Shown: positions 43,024-52,341 of the stretch, piece after piece
Layout: every line of letters starts with the position of its first letter
Position numbering within the stretch: the stretch's first letter is position 1
NCBI GenBank assembly: GCA_031655335.1
Contig: CP134226.1
Coordinates: forward strand, 1,674,001 to 1,738,000
Direction of reading: 5' to 3'
DNA from: Thalassospiraceae bacterium LMO-SO8
GTDB taxonomy: Bacteria > Pseudomonadota > Alphaproteobacteria > Rhodospirillales > Casp-alpha2
Length of the DNA: 64,000 nucleotides
Notes under the pieces: model-generated
What the model saw: the letters and a program-made list of their open reading frames with translations, nothing else
Told to the model about the DNA's origin: nothing
Databases searched by the model: none
Translations under genes and position numbers: made by a program

Positions 43024-44013
43024 TCATAGTTCCTTGGTGAAGGGGCGGGCGAGCAGGCTTTCGATCATGCGGTCGATGTCCTTGCCGTGATTGACGACGG
43101 CGTTGACGGCGGTGCAGATCGGCATGTCGACGCCGAGACGGCCGGCCAGTTCGATCACCGCGCGGGCGGAAAACACCCCCTCGGTCACGGCCTTGCGTTC
43201 GCCCAGGATGTCGGCCAGCGGCCGCCCCTGGCCGAGCGCCACGCCCAAGGAGAAATTGCGCGACTGCAAGGCGTTGCAGGTCAGCGTCAGATCGCCGATG
43301 CCGCACAGGCCCATGAGGGTTTCCGCCTGCGCGCCCTTGGCCAATCCTAAGCGCACGATTTCGGCGAGACCCCGGGTGATCAGCGCCGCCCGTGTATTGT
43401 CGCCCATGCCGCGGCCCTGCACGATGCCGCAGGCGATGGCCAGGATGTTCTTCACCGCGCCGCCGACCTCGGCGCCGATGGGATCTTCCGAACGGTAGGG
43501 CCGGAAGCGCGGCGTGCCGATGGCCTGGATGAACTGTTCGGCCAGCCGGCCGTCGTCGGACGCCAAGGTCACGGCGGAGGGAATTTCCCGGGCCACCTCG
43601 ATGGCGAAGGTCGGCCCCGACAACACGGCCTGGGCGGCGGCGGGCAGGGTTTCGGCGACGACCTCGGTCATCAGCTTGCAGCTGCCGTTCTCGATCCCCT
43701 TGGCGCAGATCAGGACCGGCGCCTTGAACGGCCTGGCCGCCGACATGGCCAGGGTCACCGGGCGCATGAACTGCGCCGGGGCGACCAGGATCGCCGCGTC
43801 GGCGCCGTCGATGGCGGCGGCCATGTCCGACGTCGCCTCGATGGCCGGGTCCAGCGTCACGCCGGGCAGGTAGGGGTTCTGGTGGCTTGAATTGATCTCG
43901 GCGGCGATGTCGGCTTCGTGGGCCTGCAGGATCACCGACCGTCCCGCCCGGCGGGCGACCATGGCAAGCGCCGTGCCCCAGGCACCGGCGCCGATGACGG
44001 CGAAACGTTCCAT
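43024..44013 (-). CDS. gpsA: Glycerol-3-phosphate dehydrogenase [NAD(P)+]
   Basis: A 329-residue enzyme making sn-glycerol 3-phosphate for phospholipids. The NAD-binding GAGAWGTALA is at about residues 8-17, KGIE near 105, the SGPTFAIEVA motif near 136 and AVKNILAIACGI with the catalytic lysine near 190. The start ATG was chosen directly before ERFAVIGAG. It lies between tsaD and the YCII gene in the standard alphaproteobacterial order. Confidence 0.94.
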   Translation of the reverse strand: MERFAVIGAGAWGTALAMVARRAGRSVILQAHEADIAAEINSSHQNPYLPGVTLDPAIEATSDMAAAIDGADAAILVAPAQFMRPVTLAMSAARPFKAPVLICAKGIENGSCKLMTEVVAETLPAAAQAVLSGPTFAIEVAREIPSAVTLASDDGRLAEQFIQAIGTPRFRPYRSEDPIGAEVGGAVKNILAIACGIVQGRGMGDNTRAALITRGLAEIVRLGLAKGAQAETLMGLCGIGDLTLTCNALQSRNFSLGVALGQGRPLADILGERKAVTEGVFSARAVIELAGRLGVDMPICTAVNAVVNHGKDIDRMIESLLARPFTKEL

Positions 44014-44074
44014 GGCGACTCTTTTATAGGCCGGGCCGGGGACTGGGAAGAGGGAGATGGCGCATTGTTGCTCC

Positions 44075-45133
44075 TTATGCCTTGACCCCGGCGCCCACGG
44101 CCTTGGGCGCGTCGGGGTCAAGCGGCCAGCGCGGGCGCGGGCGGAAATCGAGCCCGTCGGTCAGACCCAGGCGGAAGCGTTCGACCCCGGCCCAGGCGAC
44201 CATGGCGCCGTTGTCGGTGCACAGCGCCGGGGCGGGCACGGCGAAGTCCAGGCCCCGGTCCGCCGCCAGACCCTGCAATCGTGTGCGGACCGCCTGGTTG
44301 GCGGCGACCCCGCCGGCGACGACCAGGGTGCGGCCCGCCGGATGTCTTTCCAGAAACATGTCGATGGCCCGGCCCGTGCGTTCGGCCAGCACGTCGGCGA
44401 CCGCGGCCTGGAACGAGGCGCAAAGATCGGCGATGTCCCGGTCCTGCATGAGGCCGGGGGGCAGGCCCTCGATCGCCATGCGCACGCGGGTCTTGAGGCC
44501 GGAAAAGGAAAAATCGCAGCCGTCGCGGCCCTTCAGTGGGCGCGGCAGGTCGAAGCGCGTCGCATCGCCCGCCTGCGCGGCCTGTTCGACCGCCGGGCCA
44601 CCGGGATAGCCCAGGCCCAGCATTTTCGCGGTCTTGTCGAAGGCCTCGCCCACGGCGTCGTCGATGGTGGTGCCGAGCCGCCGATACCTGCCCACGTCCT
44701 CGACCACCAGCAGTTGGCAATGGCCGCCCGACACCAGCAGCAGCAGATAGGGAAAGGGCACGTCGTCGGTCAGCCGCGCGGTGAGCGCGTGGGCCTCCAG
44801 ATGGTTGACGGCGACGAAGGGCAGGCCGCGCGCCGCCGCCAGGGCCTTGCCGGTCATCACGCCGACCAGCACGCCGCCGATCAGGCCCGGCCCGGCCGTG
44901 GCGGCGACGGCGTCGATGCCGTCCCAGCCGACGCCCGACTGGTCCAGCGCCGCCTGCACCACCCGGCCGACCTGATCCAGATGCGCGCGGGCCGCGACCT
45001 CGGGCACCACGCCGGCGAAGGGCTGATGGTCGGCCAGTTGCTGATGCACCACGTTGGACAGCACCTCGCGCCCGTCGCTCACCACGGCGGCGGCGGTTTC
45101 GTCACAGCTGGTTTCGATGCCCAGAACGCGCAT
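44075..45133 (-). CDS. tsaD: tRNA N6-threonylcarbamoyladenosine synthase TsaD
   Basis: A 352-residue ASKHA-fold protein. The N-terminus [16 protein letters not shown], the metal-binding [13 protein letters not shown] (about residues 106-118) and FSFSGLKT are family hallmarks. With TsaB, TsaC and TsaE it makes the t6A37 modification of ANN-decoding tRNAs. It is divergent from hemC, with about 90 bases between starts. Confidence 0.94.
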   Translation of the reverse strand: MRVLGIETSCDETAAAVVSDGREVLSNVVHQQLADHQPFAGVVPEVAARAHLDQVGRVVQAALDQSGVGWDGIDAVAATAGPGLIGGVLVGVMTGKALAAARGLPFVAVNHLEAHALTARLTDDVPFPYLLLLVSGGHCQLLVVEDVGRYRRLGTTIDDAVGEAFDKTAKMLGLGYPGGPAVEQAAQAGDATRFDLPRPLKGRDGCDFSFSGLKTRVRMAIEGLPPGLMQDRDIADLCASFQAAVADVLAERTGRAIDMFLERHPAGRTLVVAGGVAANQAVRTRLQGLAADRGLDFAVPAPALCTDNGAMVAWAGVERFRLGLTDGLDFRPRPRWPLDPDAPKAVGAGVKA

Positions 45134-45223
45134 GGCTCTCCAGATGGGTGAATTTCATGGTTGCGGCAATGGCCGGGGACTTTACTCTGTCGCCCGCCGC
45201 ACAACCAAAAGGCTTTTTCGCCC

Positions 45224-46201
45224 GTGACCGAACCCATCGACCCGACCGACCCGAAATTCCTGCGCATCGGCACCCGCGCCAGCCCCCTGGCGCTGGCCCA
45301 GGCCCATGCGGCCCGCGACCTGATCGCGGCCGCGCACGGCACTCCGACGCCGCTCGGGGCGACCTCGATCGTCGAGATCAAGACGACGGGCGATCTTGTG
45401 CTCGACCGGCCCTTGGCCGATATCGGCGGCAAGGGCCTGTTTTCCAAGGAAATCGACCGCGCCCTTTTGGACAACCGCATCGATCTCGCCGTCCATTCCA
45501 TGAAGGACCTGGAAACCTGGATGCCCGACGGTATCGTCATCGTCGCCGTGCTGGAACGGGAAGACCCCCGCGACGCCTTCATTTCGAATTTACATCAATC
45601 GTTGTCTGACCTGCCCCAGGGCGCGGTGATCGGCACCGCCTCCGTGCGCCGTCAGGCGCAGTTGCTGCATTGGCGGCCCGATCTTAAATGCGTGACCTTC
45701 CGCGGCAACGTGCAGACGCGCCTCGGCAAGCTGGCCGAGGGTCAGGCGGACGCGACCCTGCTCGCCTGCGCCGGGCTCAACCGCCTGGGCCGGGCCGAGG
45801 TCGTGACCCAGGCGATTTCCCCCGAAGACATGCTGCCGGCCGTCGCCCAGGGGGCGGTCGCCATTACCTGCCGCGCGGGCGACGACCGGGTGCTGGACCT
45901 GTTGGCGGCCCTCAATCACGCCCCGACCCTGGCCCGGGTCACGGCGGAACGCGCCATGCTCGAAGCCCTCGACGGATCCTGCCGCACGCCGATCGGCGGT
46001 CTGGCCGTGCTGTCCGCCGACGGCAGCGAAATGACCCTCGACGGCCTAGTCGCCCGCGGCGACGGCAGCGCCCTGCACCGCACCCGGCGCAGCGGCCGGA
46101 CCGGGGATGCCTATCGCCTTGGCCGCGACCTGGGCGAGCAGCTGAAAGCCATGGCCGGCCCCGGATTTCTCGACGATCCCGGCCCCGGCGCGGGGGCTTG
46201 A
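45224..46201 (+). CDS. hemC: Porphobilinogen deaminase
   Basis: A 325-residue enzyme that polymerises four porphobilinogens to hydroxymethylbilane. RIGTRASPLALAQA, GGKGLFSKEID, VHSMKDL and SVRRQAQL are all present, and the dipyrromethane-binding cysteine is in GSCRTPIGG near residue 250. The GTG at 45224 is the most plausible start, because the conserved domain begins about 14 residues later and AAAAGG lies upstream. First gene of the hem operon. Confidence 0.93.
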   Translation: MTEPIDPTDPKFLRIGTRASPLALAQAHAARDLIAAAHGTPTPLGATSIVEIKTTGDLVLDRPLADIGGKGLFSKEIDRALLDNRIDLAVHSMKDLETWMPDGIVIVAVLEREDPRDAFISNLHQSLSDLPQGAVIGTASVRRQAQLLHWRPDLKCVTFRGNVQTRLGKLAEGQADATLLACAGLNRLGRAEVVTQAISPEDMLPAVAQGAVAITCRAGDDRVLDLLAALNHAPTLARVTAERAMLEALDGSCRTPIGGLAVLSADGSEMTLDGLVARGDGSALHRTRRSGRTGDAYRLGRDLGEQLKAMAGPGFLDDPGPGAGA

Positions 46202-46204
46202 TCC

Positions 46205-46927
46205 GTGGCCGGGATTCTTGTTACGCGCCCGGAACAGGATGCCGCCGCGACGGCGGCGCGGCTCATGGACCTGGGGCACGCGGCGATCGTCACGCCGCTC
46301 ATGGACATCCGCTTCGTGGCGGGGCCGGCGCTCGACCTGACCGGCATTCAGGCCCTGCTGGTGACCAGCGCCAACGGGGCGCGGGCCCTGGCGGCACGCC
46401 AAGCGGGGTCGGATATCGCTCTGCCCGTCCTGGCCGTCGGCGACGCTACGGCCCGGGCGGCCCGGAATTTGGGATTCACGGACGTGGAAAGTGCCGGCGG
46501 CGACGTCGACGATCTGGCGCGCCTGGCGGCGGACCGCCTGCGCCCCGGGGACGGCGCCCTGCTGCATGTCGCGGGCAGCAAGGTCGCGGGCGATCTGGCG
46601 GGCATGCTGGCCAAGGCCGGATATACCTACCGGCGCAGCGTGCTCTATGACGCGCGGCCCGTGGCGGCGCTGCCCCAGGCGGCGCAGGCGGCGATCGCCG
46701 ACGGCGCGGCGGCCGGGGTTCTGCTCTATTCGCCGCGCACGGCGGCCCTGTTCCGTGATCTGGCCCTGGCCGCCGGGCTTGAGGGGTTCGTCGAGAATCT
46801 GACCGCCTTCTGCCTCAGCGCCAACGTGGCCGCGCGTGCCGGGGCGGGCTGGCGCCGCGTCGTCGTTGCGGTGCGGCCGACGGAACCGTCCCTGATCGAC
46901 GCGGTCGCCGATTGGGCCCCAGAATAG
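46205..46927 (+). CDS. hemD: Uroporphyrinogen-III synthase
   Basis: A 240-residue HemD-family protein. ILVTRPEQDAAATAARL at the N-terminus, LLVTSANGARAL near residue 57 and VLLYSPRTAALF near 175 fit the two-domain fold. Sequence conservation in this family is low, but its position three bases after hemC leaves little doubt. It starts with GTG. It closes and rearranges hydroxymethylbilane. Confidence 0.9.
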   Translation: MAGILVTRPEQDAAATAARLMDLGHAAIVTPLMDIRFVAGPALDLTGIQALLVTSANGARALAARQAGSDIALPVLAVGDATARAARNLGFTDVESAGGDVDDLARLAADRLRPGDGALLHVAGSKVAGDLAGMLAKAGYTYRRSVLYDARPVAALPQAAQAAIADGAAAGVLLYSPRTAALFRDLALAAGLEGFVENLTAFCLSANVAARAGAGWRRVVVAVRPTEPSLIDAVADWAPE

Positions 46928-47077
46928 GCCTGGGGTCGGGCGTCGCGCCTTGCGCCGGGCGGCCCCTCAACGTACCTTGGTCGACAACGACCGCCGGTCC
47001 GACGGGATCGGTTCCGACAGGATCGGCGGCGGGCCCGAATCTCAAAGCGACGCAGACCAGATGGGAGCCATCGGACC

Positions 47078-48430
47078 ATGACCACCCCGCCGCGAAAACG
47101 CGCCAGCGCCAAGCGCACCCCGGCCAAGGGCCGCTCCCAGGCATCGTCATCGGCCGCGGCATCGACGGATTCCCAGGACGCTCCGGCGACGGATGCGCCG
47201 GCGAAGCAAGCCAAGGCGTCCGAAGAAACGGCGGCCACGGAGGCGGAAAAGCCGAAATCTTCCGCCAAGGCCGAGGCCCCGGCGGCCTTCATGCCGCCGC
47301 CGGCGCGCACGGCGAGCGCGGCGCGGGTCCTGGCCTGGCTGACCCTGGCCATCGGCGTTTTCGTCGGCACGGCCGCGTTCACTTGGCCGCAGTGGTCGCC
47401 TTATCTGGTCAAGGTGTTTCCCCATCTGGCGACGGCGGATGCCGGGACCCCGGTGATCGATGAACTGGCCGGCCGGGTTCAAGCCCTGGAACAGGAAAAG
47501 ACCGGCACCCTGTATCAGTTGGAACAGGAACGCGCCCGTTTCCAGGACGAGTTGAAAACCCTGATGGCGCGTCTGGCCGAGGTCGAACAGGCCGTGGCCG
47601 AGGCCCGCAATCTGGTCAAGGCGGCCGAAGCCCCGGCCAGCACGGCGGCGGCGGCGGAATCCCTCAAGGTTCTGTCCGAGCGCCTGGCCGAGCTTGAGGG
47701 CGGCGGTGGGCAGGTCGGCGCCCTGGCCGCCCGGATCGAGGAAATCGAAAAGGCCAAGACCGACACCGGCCAAGGACCCGCGCCCGCCGCCGGCCCGGAC
47801 CCGAAAGTCACGGCGGCGCTTGACGCCATGGCCGAACGACTGAAGCGCCTGGAACAGGAAACCGACGGCAAGGCCGCCGACTTCGACGGCGCGACGGCGC
47901 GCGCCATCGTCCTGGCCACGGCGCAGCTGCGCGACGCCGTGCGCGAAGGCACCCCCTTCACCGCCGACCTGGAGGCCCTCAAGGCGCTTGCCGCCGGCCG
48001 CCCGGCCATCACCCAGATTTTGCAGACCCTGACCCCCCATGCCGACCTCGGCGTCTCGACCCTGGCCGTGCTGCGCACCCGCTTCGCGACCCTGGCCGGC
48101 CCCATCGTCAACGCGGCGGGTGCGGCGGAAGGCGACGGCTGGTTCGCCGAGGCGGCGGCGCGGCTGGCCTCCCTCGTGACCATCCGGCGCGTCGGCAACA
48201 CGGCGCCCGACGATTCCATCGACGCCCTGGTCTCGCGGGTCGACGCCTTGTTGTCGGCGGGCGATCTGCGCTCGGCGGTCGAGGCGCTCATGCTGCTGAA
48301 GGGCAAGCCGGCCGAGGTCGTCGCCCCCTGGCTGCGGTCCGCCGAGGCGCGCCTGGCGGCGGAAAAGGCCGTCGCCAACCTGCATGTCCATGCCCTGTCC
48401 CTGATCGCCCCGGCCAAGGCCGGCGGCTGA
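47078..48430 (+). CDS. Mic60/mitofilin-like inner membrane protein (COG4223)
   Basis: A 450-residue protein. A low-complexity Ala/Lys/Pro-rich cytoplasmic N-terminus (about 1-80) is followed by one transmembrane helix (about 83-105). A long coiled coil comes next (about 125-265, for example RVQALEQEKTGTLYQLEQERARFQDEL), then a C-terminal helical mitofilin-like domain. Alphaproteobacterial homologues of mitochondrial Mic60 lie in this same hemC-hemD-X-hemY order and have been linked to shaping intracytoplasmic membranes. Cristae-like function here is inferred from family and synteny. Confidence 0.85.
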   Translation: MTTPPRKRASAKRTPAKGRSQASSSAAASTDSQDAPATDAPAKQAKASEETAATEAEKPKSSAKAEAPAAFMPPPARTASAARVLAWLTLAIGVFVGTAAFTWPQWSPYLVKVFPHLATADAGTPVIDELAGRVQALEQEKTGTLYQLEQERARFQDELKTLMARLAEVEQAVAEARNLVKAAEAPASTAAAAESLKVLSERLAELEGGGGQVGALAARIEEIEKAKTDTGQGPAPAAGPDPKVTAALDAMAERLKRLEQETDGKAADFDGATARAIVLATAQLRDAVREGTPFTADLEALKALAAGRPAITQILQTLTPHADLGVSTLAVLRTRFATLAGPIVNAAGAAEGDGWFAEAAARLASLVTIRRVGNTAPDDSIDALVSRVDALLSAGDLRSAVEALMLLKGKPAEVVAPWLRSAEARLAAEKAVANLHVHALSLIAPAKAGG

Positions 48431-48444
48431 ACGGGAACGAAACG

Positions 48445-49842
48445 ATGCTCCGCGCCCTCCGCTTCCTCGCCGTCCTCGCGGTTCTGATCGCCGCGGTCCT
48501 GTGGCTGACCGACAACCCCGGCACGATCCGGGCCGAATGGCGGGGCTACCGGATCGAAACCTCCGCCGCCCTGATGATCGCCGTCGTGGCGTTGCTGATG
48601 GGGGCGTCCGCCATCTTCTACCGGGGCTGGATCTTCCTGCGCCGCGCGCCGGGCTCCATCGCCGCCGCCTGGCGCGAACGCCGCCGCCGGCGCGGCTACG
48701 AGGCCCTGACCCGGGGCATGGTCGCCGTCGCCGCCGGCGACCCGGCGGAGGCCCGCAAACATTCCAAGCGGGCGGAGGTGCTGCTCAACGAGCCGCCGCT
48801 GACCATGCTGCTGTCGGCCCAGGCGGCGCAGCTCGACGGCGACGACAAGGCCGCCGAAGACTTCTTCAAGGCGATGTCGGAGCGGCCGGAAACGGAATTC
48901 CTCGGCCTGCGCGGCCTGTTGTCGCAGGCGCTCAACAAAGGCGACCGCGACCGCGCGCTGGACCTCGCGCGTCGGGCCTACCGCCTGCGCCCGTCCAGCG
49001 AATGGGTGGCGGGGACCCTGTTCGACCTGCAGGCCCAGTCGGGCCTGTGGCTCGACGCCAGCGTGACCAACGACGAGCTCGGCCGGCGCAAGCTGGTCGA
49101 CCGCGCCACGGCCGAGCGGCGCAAGGGCGTGCTGGCCTTCGAACAGGCGCGGCGGGCCCAGGCGAACGGTGATCCGGGCGCCGCGTTCAAGCATCTGCGT
49201 CAGGCCCATGACCTGGCGCCGGACCTGGTGCCCGCGGCGGCGCGTCTGGCCCATCTCCTGGCCGTCGACGGCAAGGAGCGGCGGGCCGCCGGCCTGATCG
49301 AAAAGGCCTGGATCACCGCCCCCCACCCGGACCTCGCCCGCGAATACCTGAACGCGCGGCGGGTTGATGATGCGCTGGCCGCGGTCAAGGCCATGGAAAA
49401 ACTGGCCCGCGCCAACCCGGATCATCCGGAAAGCCACCTCGCCCTGGCCCAGGCCGCCGCCGACGCGGCGCTGTGGGGCGAGGCGCGCAAGTATTTGGAT
49501 CTGGTGATCGCGGGGACGGGTCACGACGGCTATATGGGCCGCGCGCTGCGCTTGCTCGCGGCGGTCGAGGAAGGCGAGGGCGAAAACCCCGCGCGGGCCC
49601 GCGACTGGCTGTTGCGCGCCGCGACGGCGGGGCCGGACAACGCCTGGGTCTGCGCCAACTGCGGCAACGCGGCGCCGGAATGGACGGTGACCTGTTCCAA
49701 CTGCGGGCAGTTCGACGGCTATTCCTGGCGCACGCCGCCGCATGCGAGGCTCCCTATCGACGCCCTGGACGGCCACGCGGGGGCGATCGCCGACGGCGGC
49801 ACGGCCCGGTTGCCGGCGCCGGACGGCGCCGGCGGCGGCTGA
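48445..49842 (+). CDS. hemY: HemY-N/TPR inner membrane protein with zinc ribbon
   Basis: A 465-residue protein with two N-terminal transmembrane helices (about residues 5-22 and 40-60), the HemY_N region, several TPR-like helical repeats (about 90-390) and a C-terminal four-cysteine ribbon (CANCGNAAPEWTVTCSNCGQFDGYSW, about 405-430). It is the usual last gene of the alphaproteobacterial hem cluster. Despite the name it is not protoporphyrinogen oxidase; a scaffolding role in haem synthesis has been suggested. The ribbon also resembles rubredoxin-like ends of LapB proteins. Confidence 0.87.
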   Translation: MLRALRFLAVLAVLIAAVLWLTDNPGTIRAEWRGYRIETSAALMIAVVALLMGASAIFYRGWIFLRRAPGSIAAAWRERRRRRGYEALTRGMVAVAAGDPAEARKHSKRAEVLLNEPPLTMLLSAQAAQLDGDDKAAEDFFKAMSERPETEFLGLRGLLSQALNKGDRDRALDLARRAYRLRPSSEWVAGTLFDLQAQSGLWLDASVTNDELGRRKLVDRATAERRKGVLAFEQARRAQANGDPGAAFKHLRQAHDLAPDLVPAAARLAHLLAVDGKERRAAGLIEKAWITAPHPDLAREYLNARRVDDALAAVKAMEKLARANPDHPESHLALAQAAADAALWGEARKYLDLVIAGTGHDGYMGRALRLLAAVEEGEGENPARARDWLLRAATAGPDNAWVCANCGNAAPEWTVTCSNCGQFDGYSWRTPPHARLPIDALDGHAGAIADGGTARLPAPDGAGGG

Positions 49843-49938
49843 ACGTCGTGCCGCCGGCCCCGGGCCGTGTGTTTGAACTTGACTTGCGGGCCCGCCTGAT
49901 AGAGTTTCCGCCTGGAAAACGCGCCCCCGGGCCGCGTC

Positions 49939-50014
49939 GCCGCCTTAGCTCAGTTGGTAGAGCATCGCATTCGTAATGCGAGGGTCGGGTGTTCGAGTCA
50001 CCCAGGCGGCACCA
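49939..50014 (+). tRNA. tRNA-Thr (anticodon CGT)
   Basis: A complete cloverleaf: acceptor stem GCCGCCT/AGGCGGC, D-loop with AGCTCAGTTGGTAGAGC, anticodon stem TCGCA/TGCGA with loop TTCGTAA (anticodon CGT, decoding ACG), and T-arm GGGTG-TTCGAGT-CACCC. Discriminator A and an encoded CCA end the gene. Confidence 0.96.
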
Positions 50015-50105
50015 TTCCTCCCTGTGCCCCTATTCCGTTCGCCGCGGCGCTCCGTTGCGGCGGCTTTGTCCTTCTCGCCGTTGGTGATATGAAGGCCGGC
50101 ATCCC

Positions 50106-51917
50106 GTGACCACTTGCCAGACTGAGATGACCCAGCCCCCTTATTTCACTCAAAAGCACGTCCTTGGGGTCGTCGCGGTGCCGGCCAGCGTGTTTCTCGC
50201 CAATGGCATGCTTGTTCTCATGCTCAAGCTCACGGGCGCCGGGTTGCTTGCCTACGGACTGGCCGTTCCGCTCGTGCTGGCGGCCGGGGCGGCGATGGTC
50301 CGCCATTTACGCCGCCATGCGGCGCTGCCGGACGGGCGCCGCCTGCTCGTTCTTCTGGCCTTCGCCTCGGCGGCCTCGGCGGCCCATCTCATCATCTTCG
50401 GCACGGCGATCAACAGCGACGCGACGGTTCATTCCGCGCACGCGTTCCATACGTTCTTTTCCGCCGGCGGGTTTTCGTTTTCGGAAGCCCCCTTCGTCAC
50501 CTACGGCACGCAGCCGCCGGCCAAGCATTGGCTGCCCAACAATTTGGAGTACGCGACGGCGGCAATCGCCTGGATCTTCGACCTGTCGTTCTACCGCCTG
50601 ACGTTGGGGGTGAACTTCGTCTTCAATCTGCTCTACGTCGCGGTTTTCCTGGCCTTGATCTTCACGTTCGTCCGGGTGGTGCCTGGCCTGCTGCTGGCGA
50701 CCGCCTTCTTGGCCGCCCTCTATGCCGTGATCGGTAATTCCGAGGATATCATTGGCATGGGCCTGTTCCGAGGGTTCGAGAACAAAGGGCTGATCTTCGG
50801 ATTCTATTACTGGGGGACGATTGCGCTGTTCCTCGTCTCTCCCGGCCGTCCGGCGGCCGCGGCCGGGCCGCCGGTGGCGGTCATCGTGTTCGCAACCAGC
50901 GCAGTTGTGGTTTCCGCGAATTTCCCCGTTCTGGCCGTGATCGCACTTGTCCTGGCGGCGGGGGCGGTAGCCGGAAAATCGCCGGCAGATGGCGTTGGCG
51001 GGGCGTTGCGGCTGGTCACGCCGATCATTCTGGCGGCCGCGATTTATGCGGGCCTCCCGGGCGGGGACGTCTTGACTCCTCCCGGTGATCCGGCGTCGGT
51101 GACTGGCGCCGCCTATATCAACCAGATCAGCGATATCTATACCTATCCGAAAAAACACTGGATTGCCGCTGCCGCGGTTGTCGTCTGGCTGTTTTGGTTC
51201 GACCGCGCCCTGGCTGTGCAACTGGCGGTCTATTTGGCGGTCGCCCTCGTTTCCCACACGTCGTGGGCATTTGAGCTGGCGGCACCGCTTCTTGGCGGGT
51301 ACAGCCGGGTCGTTTGGCGGTTCCTGATCCTGTTCAACCCGTTCGTTCCCATCATTGTCGGCGGGGCGGCCCTGGCGGGCCGTCTTGACCGCCGCCGGCC
51401 GGCGCGGCTGCCGACGTTGGCGCTGGTCTTGGTTGCCGGCGGGCTGATCCTACGTCCGCCGCCCGCGCATCCGTATGTCGGCGCGATCCGCCCGGTGCTG
51501 CCTCATGTTGCTGCCGCCTGCCGGCCCGATGCGGGCATTCTGGTATCGCGCGCGCTCGGTGCCGTGCTGCCCGTGATCGCGCCCGGCTTCCGCATCTATG
51601 CCGGAAAGGACCAGTACCTGAACTGGCAAATCGCCAACCTTGCGCCTGGCTCTCCGGATCGCAAGCGCGCGGAAGATGTCCGCGATGCGTCCAGCTACCT
51701 TGGCGGTAACGCGGCCAATGAAGCGGCCTTGGCCGCCGTGGTGGCGGCCGAGCGTCCGGAGATCGTGATCGCCGACGCGCCGCTGTCCTCAAGCGCCGAA
51801 CAGATGTTGGCCGATTACCGGCGTGAAACCTACCGGGCGGCGTCGCCCTACGTGCGGGGCAAGACGGAGACCCACGTGATCTACAGCCTGCCGGGCGTCT
51901 GCGCCTTCCCGGAGTGA
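50106..51917 (+). CDS. Large polytopic membrane protein of unknown function
   Basis: A 603-residue protein with about twelve hydrophobic helices and a soluble C-terminal domain (about 490-600). The first large loop has INSDATVHSAHAFHTFF and an HWLPNNLEYATAAIAW segment, recalling GT-C-like or DUF6077-type proteins, but no DE catalytic pair is obvious. It follows tRNA-Thr and stands alone. A GTG start at 50106 (AAGG ten bases upstream) or an ATG seven codons later are both possible. Confidence 0.65.
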   Translation: MTTCQTEMTQPPYFTQKHVLGVVAVPASVFLANGMLVLMLKLTGAGLLAYGLAVPLVLAAGAAMVRHLRRHAALPDGRRLLVLLAFASAASAAHLIIFGTAINSDATVHSAHAFHTFFSAGGFSFSEAPFVTYGTQPPAKHWLPNNLEYATAAIAWIFDLSFYRLTLGVNFVFNLLYVAVFLALIFTFVRVVPGLLLATAFLAALYAVIGNSEDIIGMGLFRGFENKGLIFGFYYWGTIALFLVSPGRPAAAAGPPVAVIVFATSAVVVSANFPVLAVIALVLAAGAVAGKSPADGVGGALRLVTPIILAAAIYAGLPGGDVLTPPGDPASVTGAAYINQISDIYTYPKKHWIAAAAVVVWLFWFDRALAVQLAVYLAVALVSHTSWAFELAAPLLGGYSRVVWRFLILFNPFVPIIVGGAALAGRLDRRRPARLPTLALVLVAGGLILRPPPAHPYVGAIRPVLPHVAAACRPDAGILVSRALGAVLPVIAPGFRIYAGKDQYLNWQIANLAPGSPDRKRAEDVRDASSYLGGNAANEAALAAVVAAERPEIVIADAPLSSSAEQMLADYRRETYRAASPYVRGKTETHVIYSLPGVCAFPE

Positions 51918-51937
51918 TCGCCCGCAACAAAAGAAAA

Positions 51938-51960
51938 CCGGCCCGCGGGGAGCGGGCCGG
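51938..51960 (-). terminator. Intrinsic terminator between convergent genes
   Basis: A perfect 9-bp stem CCGGCCCGC-GGGGA-GCGGGCCGG. On the minus strand it is followed by TTTTCTTTTGTT, a good U-tract, serving the small gene at 52135. It also lies 20 bases past the plus-strand stop at 51917, where the U-tract is weaker. Confidence 0.75.
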
Positions 51961-52134
51961 CGAGGTTTAACAGGGAGGCTGCCGAGGCATCCGGGGAGGG
52001 AGGGGAGAGAGACACCTCGACAATGACCGTACCCTAGCGGGCAGATCGGTCTGATTCAGTGACCAAAGTCACATTCGAAAAAAATAATTTAAGGGATGCG
52101 GGGCCGGGGCCAGCACGCGGCGGCGCCGGGTCGG

Positions 52135-52341
52135 TCAGTGCTCTTGGAGCTGGCGGTAGAAGTTACGGTCCAGCAGCACAGCCTCGGACAGGGTGCGGCG
52201 GCGGTTTTGGGAATCTTCGCGGACCAGAACGTAATGAGGAACGGGCGTGCGTTCGCTGCCGTTGGCGGCGACGACCCAGACCATGCGGGGTTCGTCCACC
52301 TTCACGAAACGGGCGCCTAGGTCGATGCGACGCTTCTTCAT
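52135..52341 (-). CDS. Small hypothetical protein
   Basis: A 68-residue basic protein beginning MKKRRIDLGARFVKVDEPRM, with alternating strands (VWVVAANGSERTPVPHYVLV) and a helical end. No family is recognised with certainty. Codon use is normal for this genome, and a terminator lies downstream, which supports a real gene. A possible promoter TTGAAA/TTACGT (17-base spacing) lies about 50-90 bases upstream on the minus strand. The fold looks like a small beta-rich domain. Confidence 0.65.
   Translation of the reverse strand: MKKRRIDLGARFVKVDEPRMVWVVAANGSERTPVPHYVLVREDSQNRRRTLSEAVLLDRNFYRQLQEH

Noticed and set aside
47515-49776. A 753-codon minus-strand open frame opposite mic60 and hemY
   Set aside because: Both plus-strand genes are conserved in context; the antisense frame lacks any recognisable motif.
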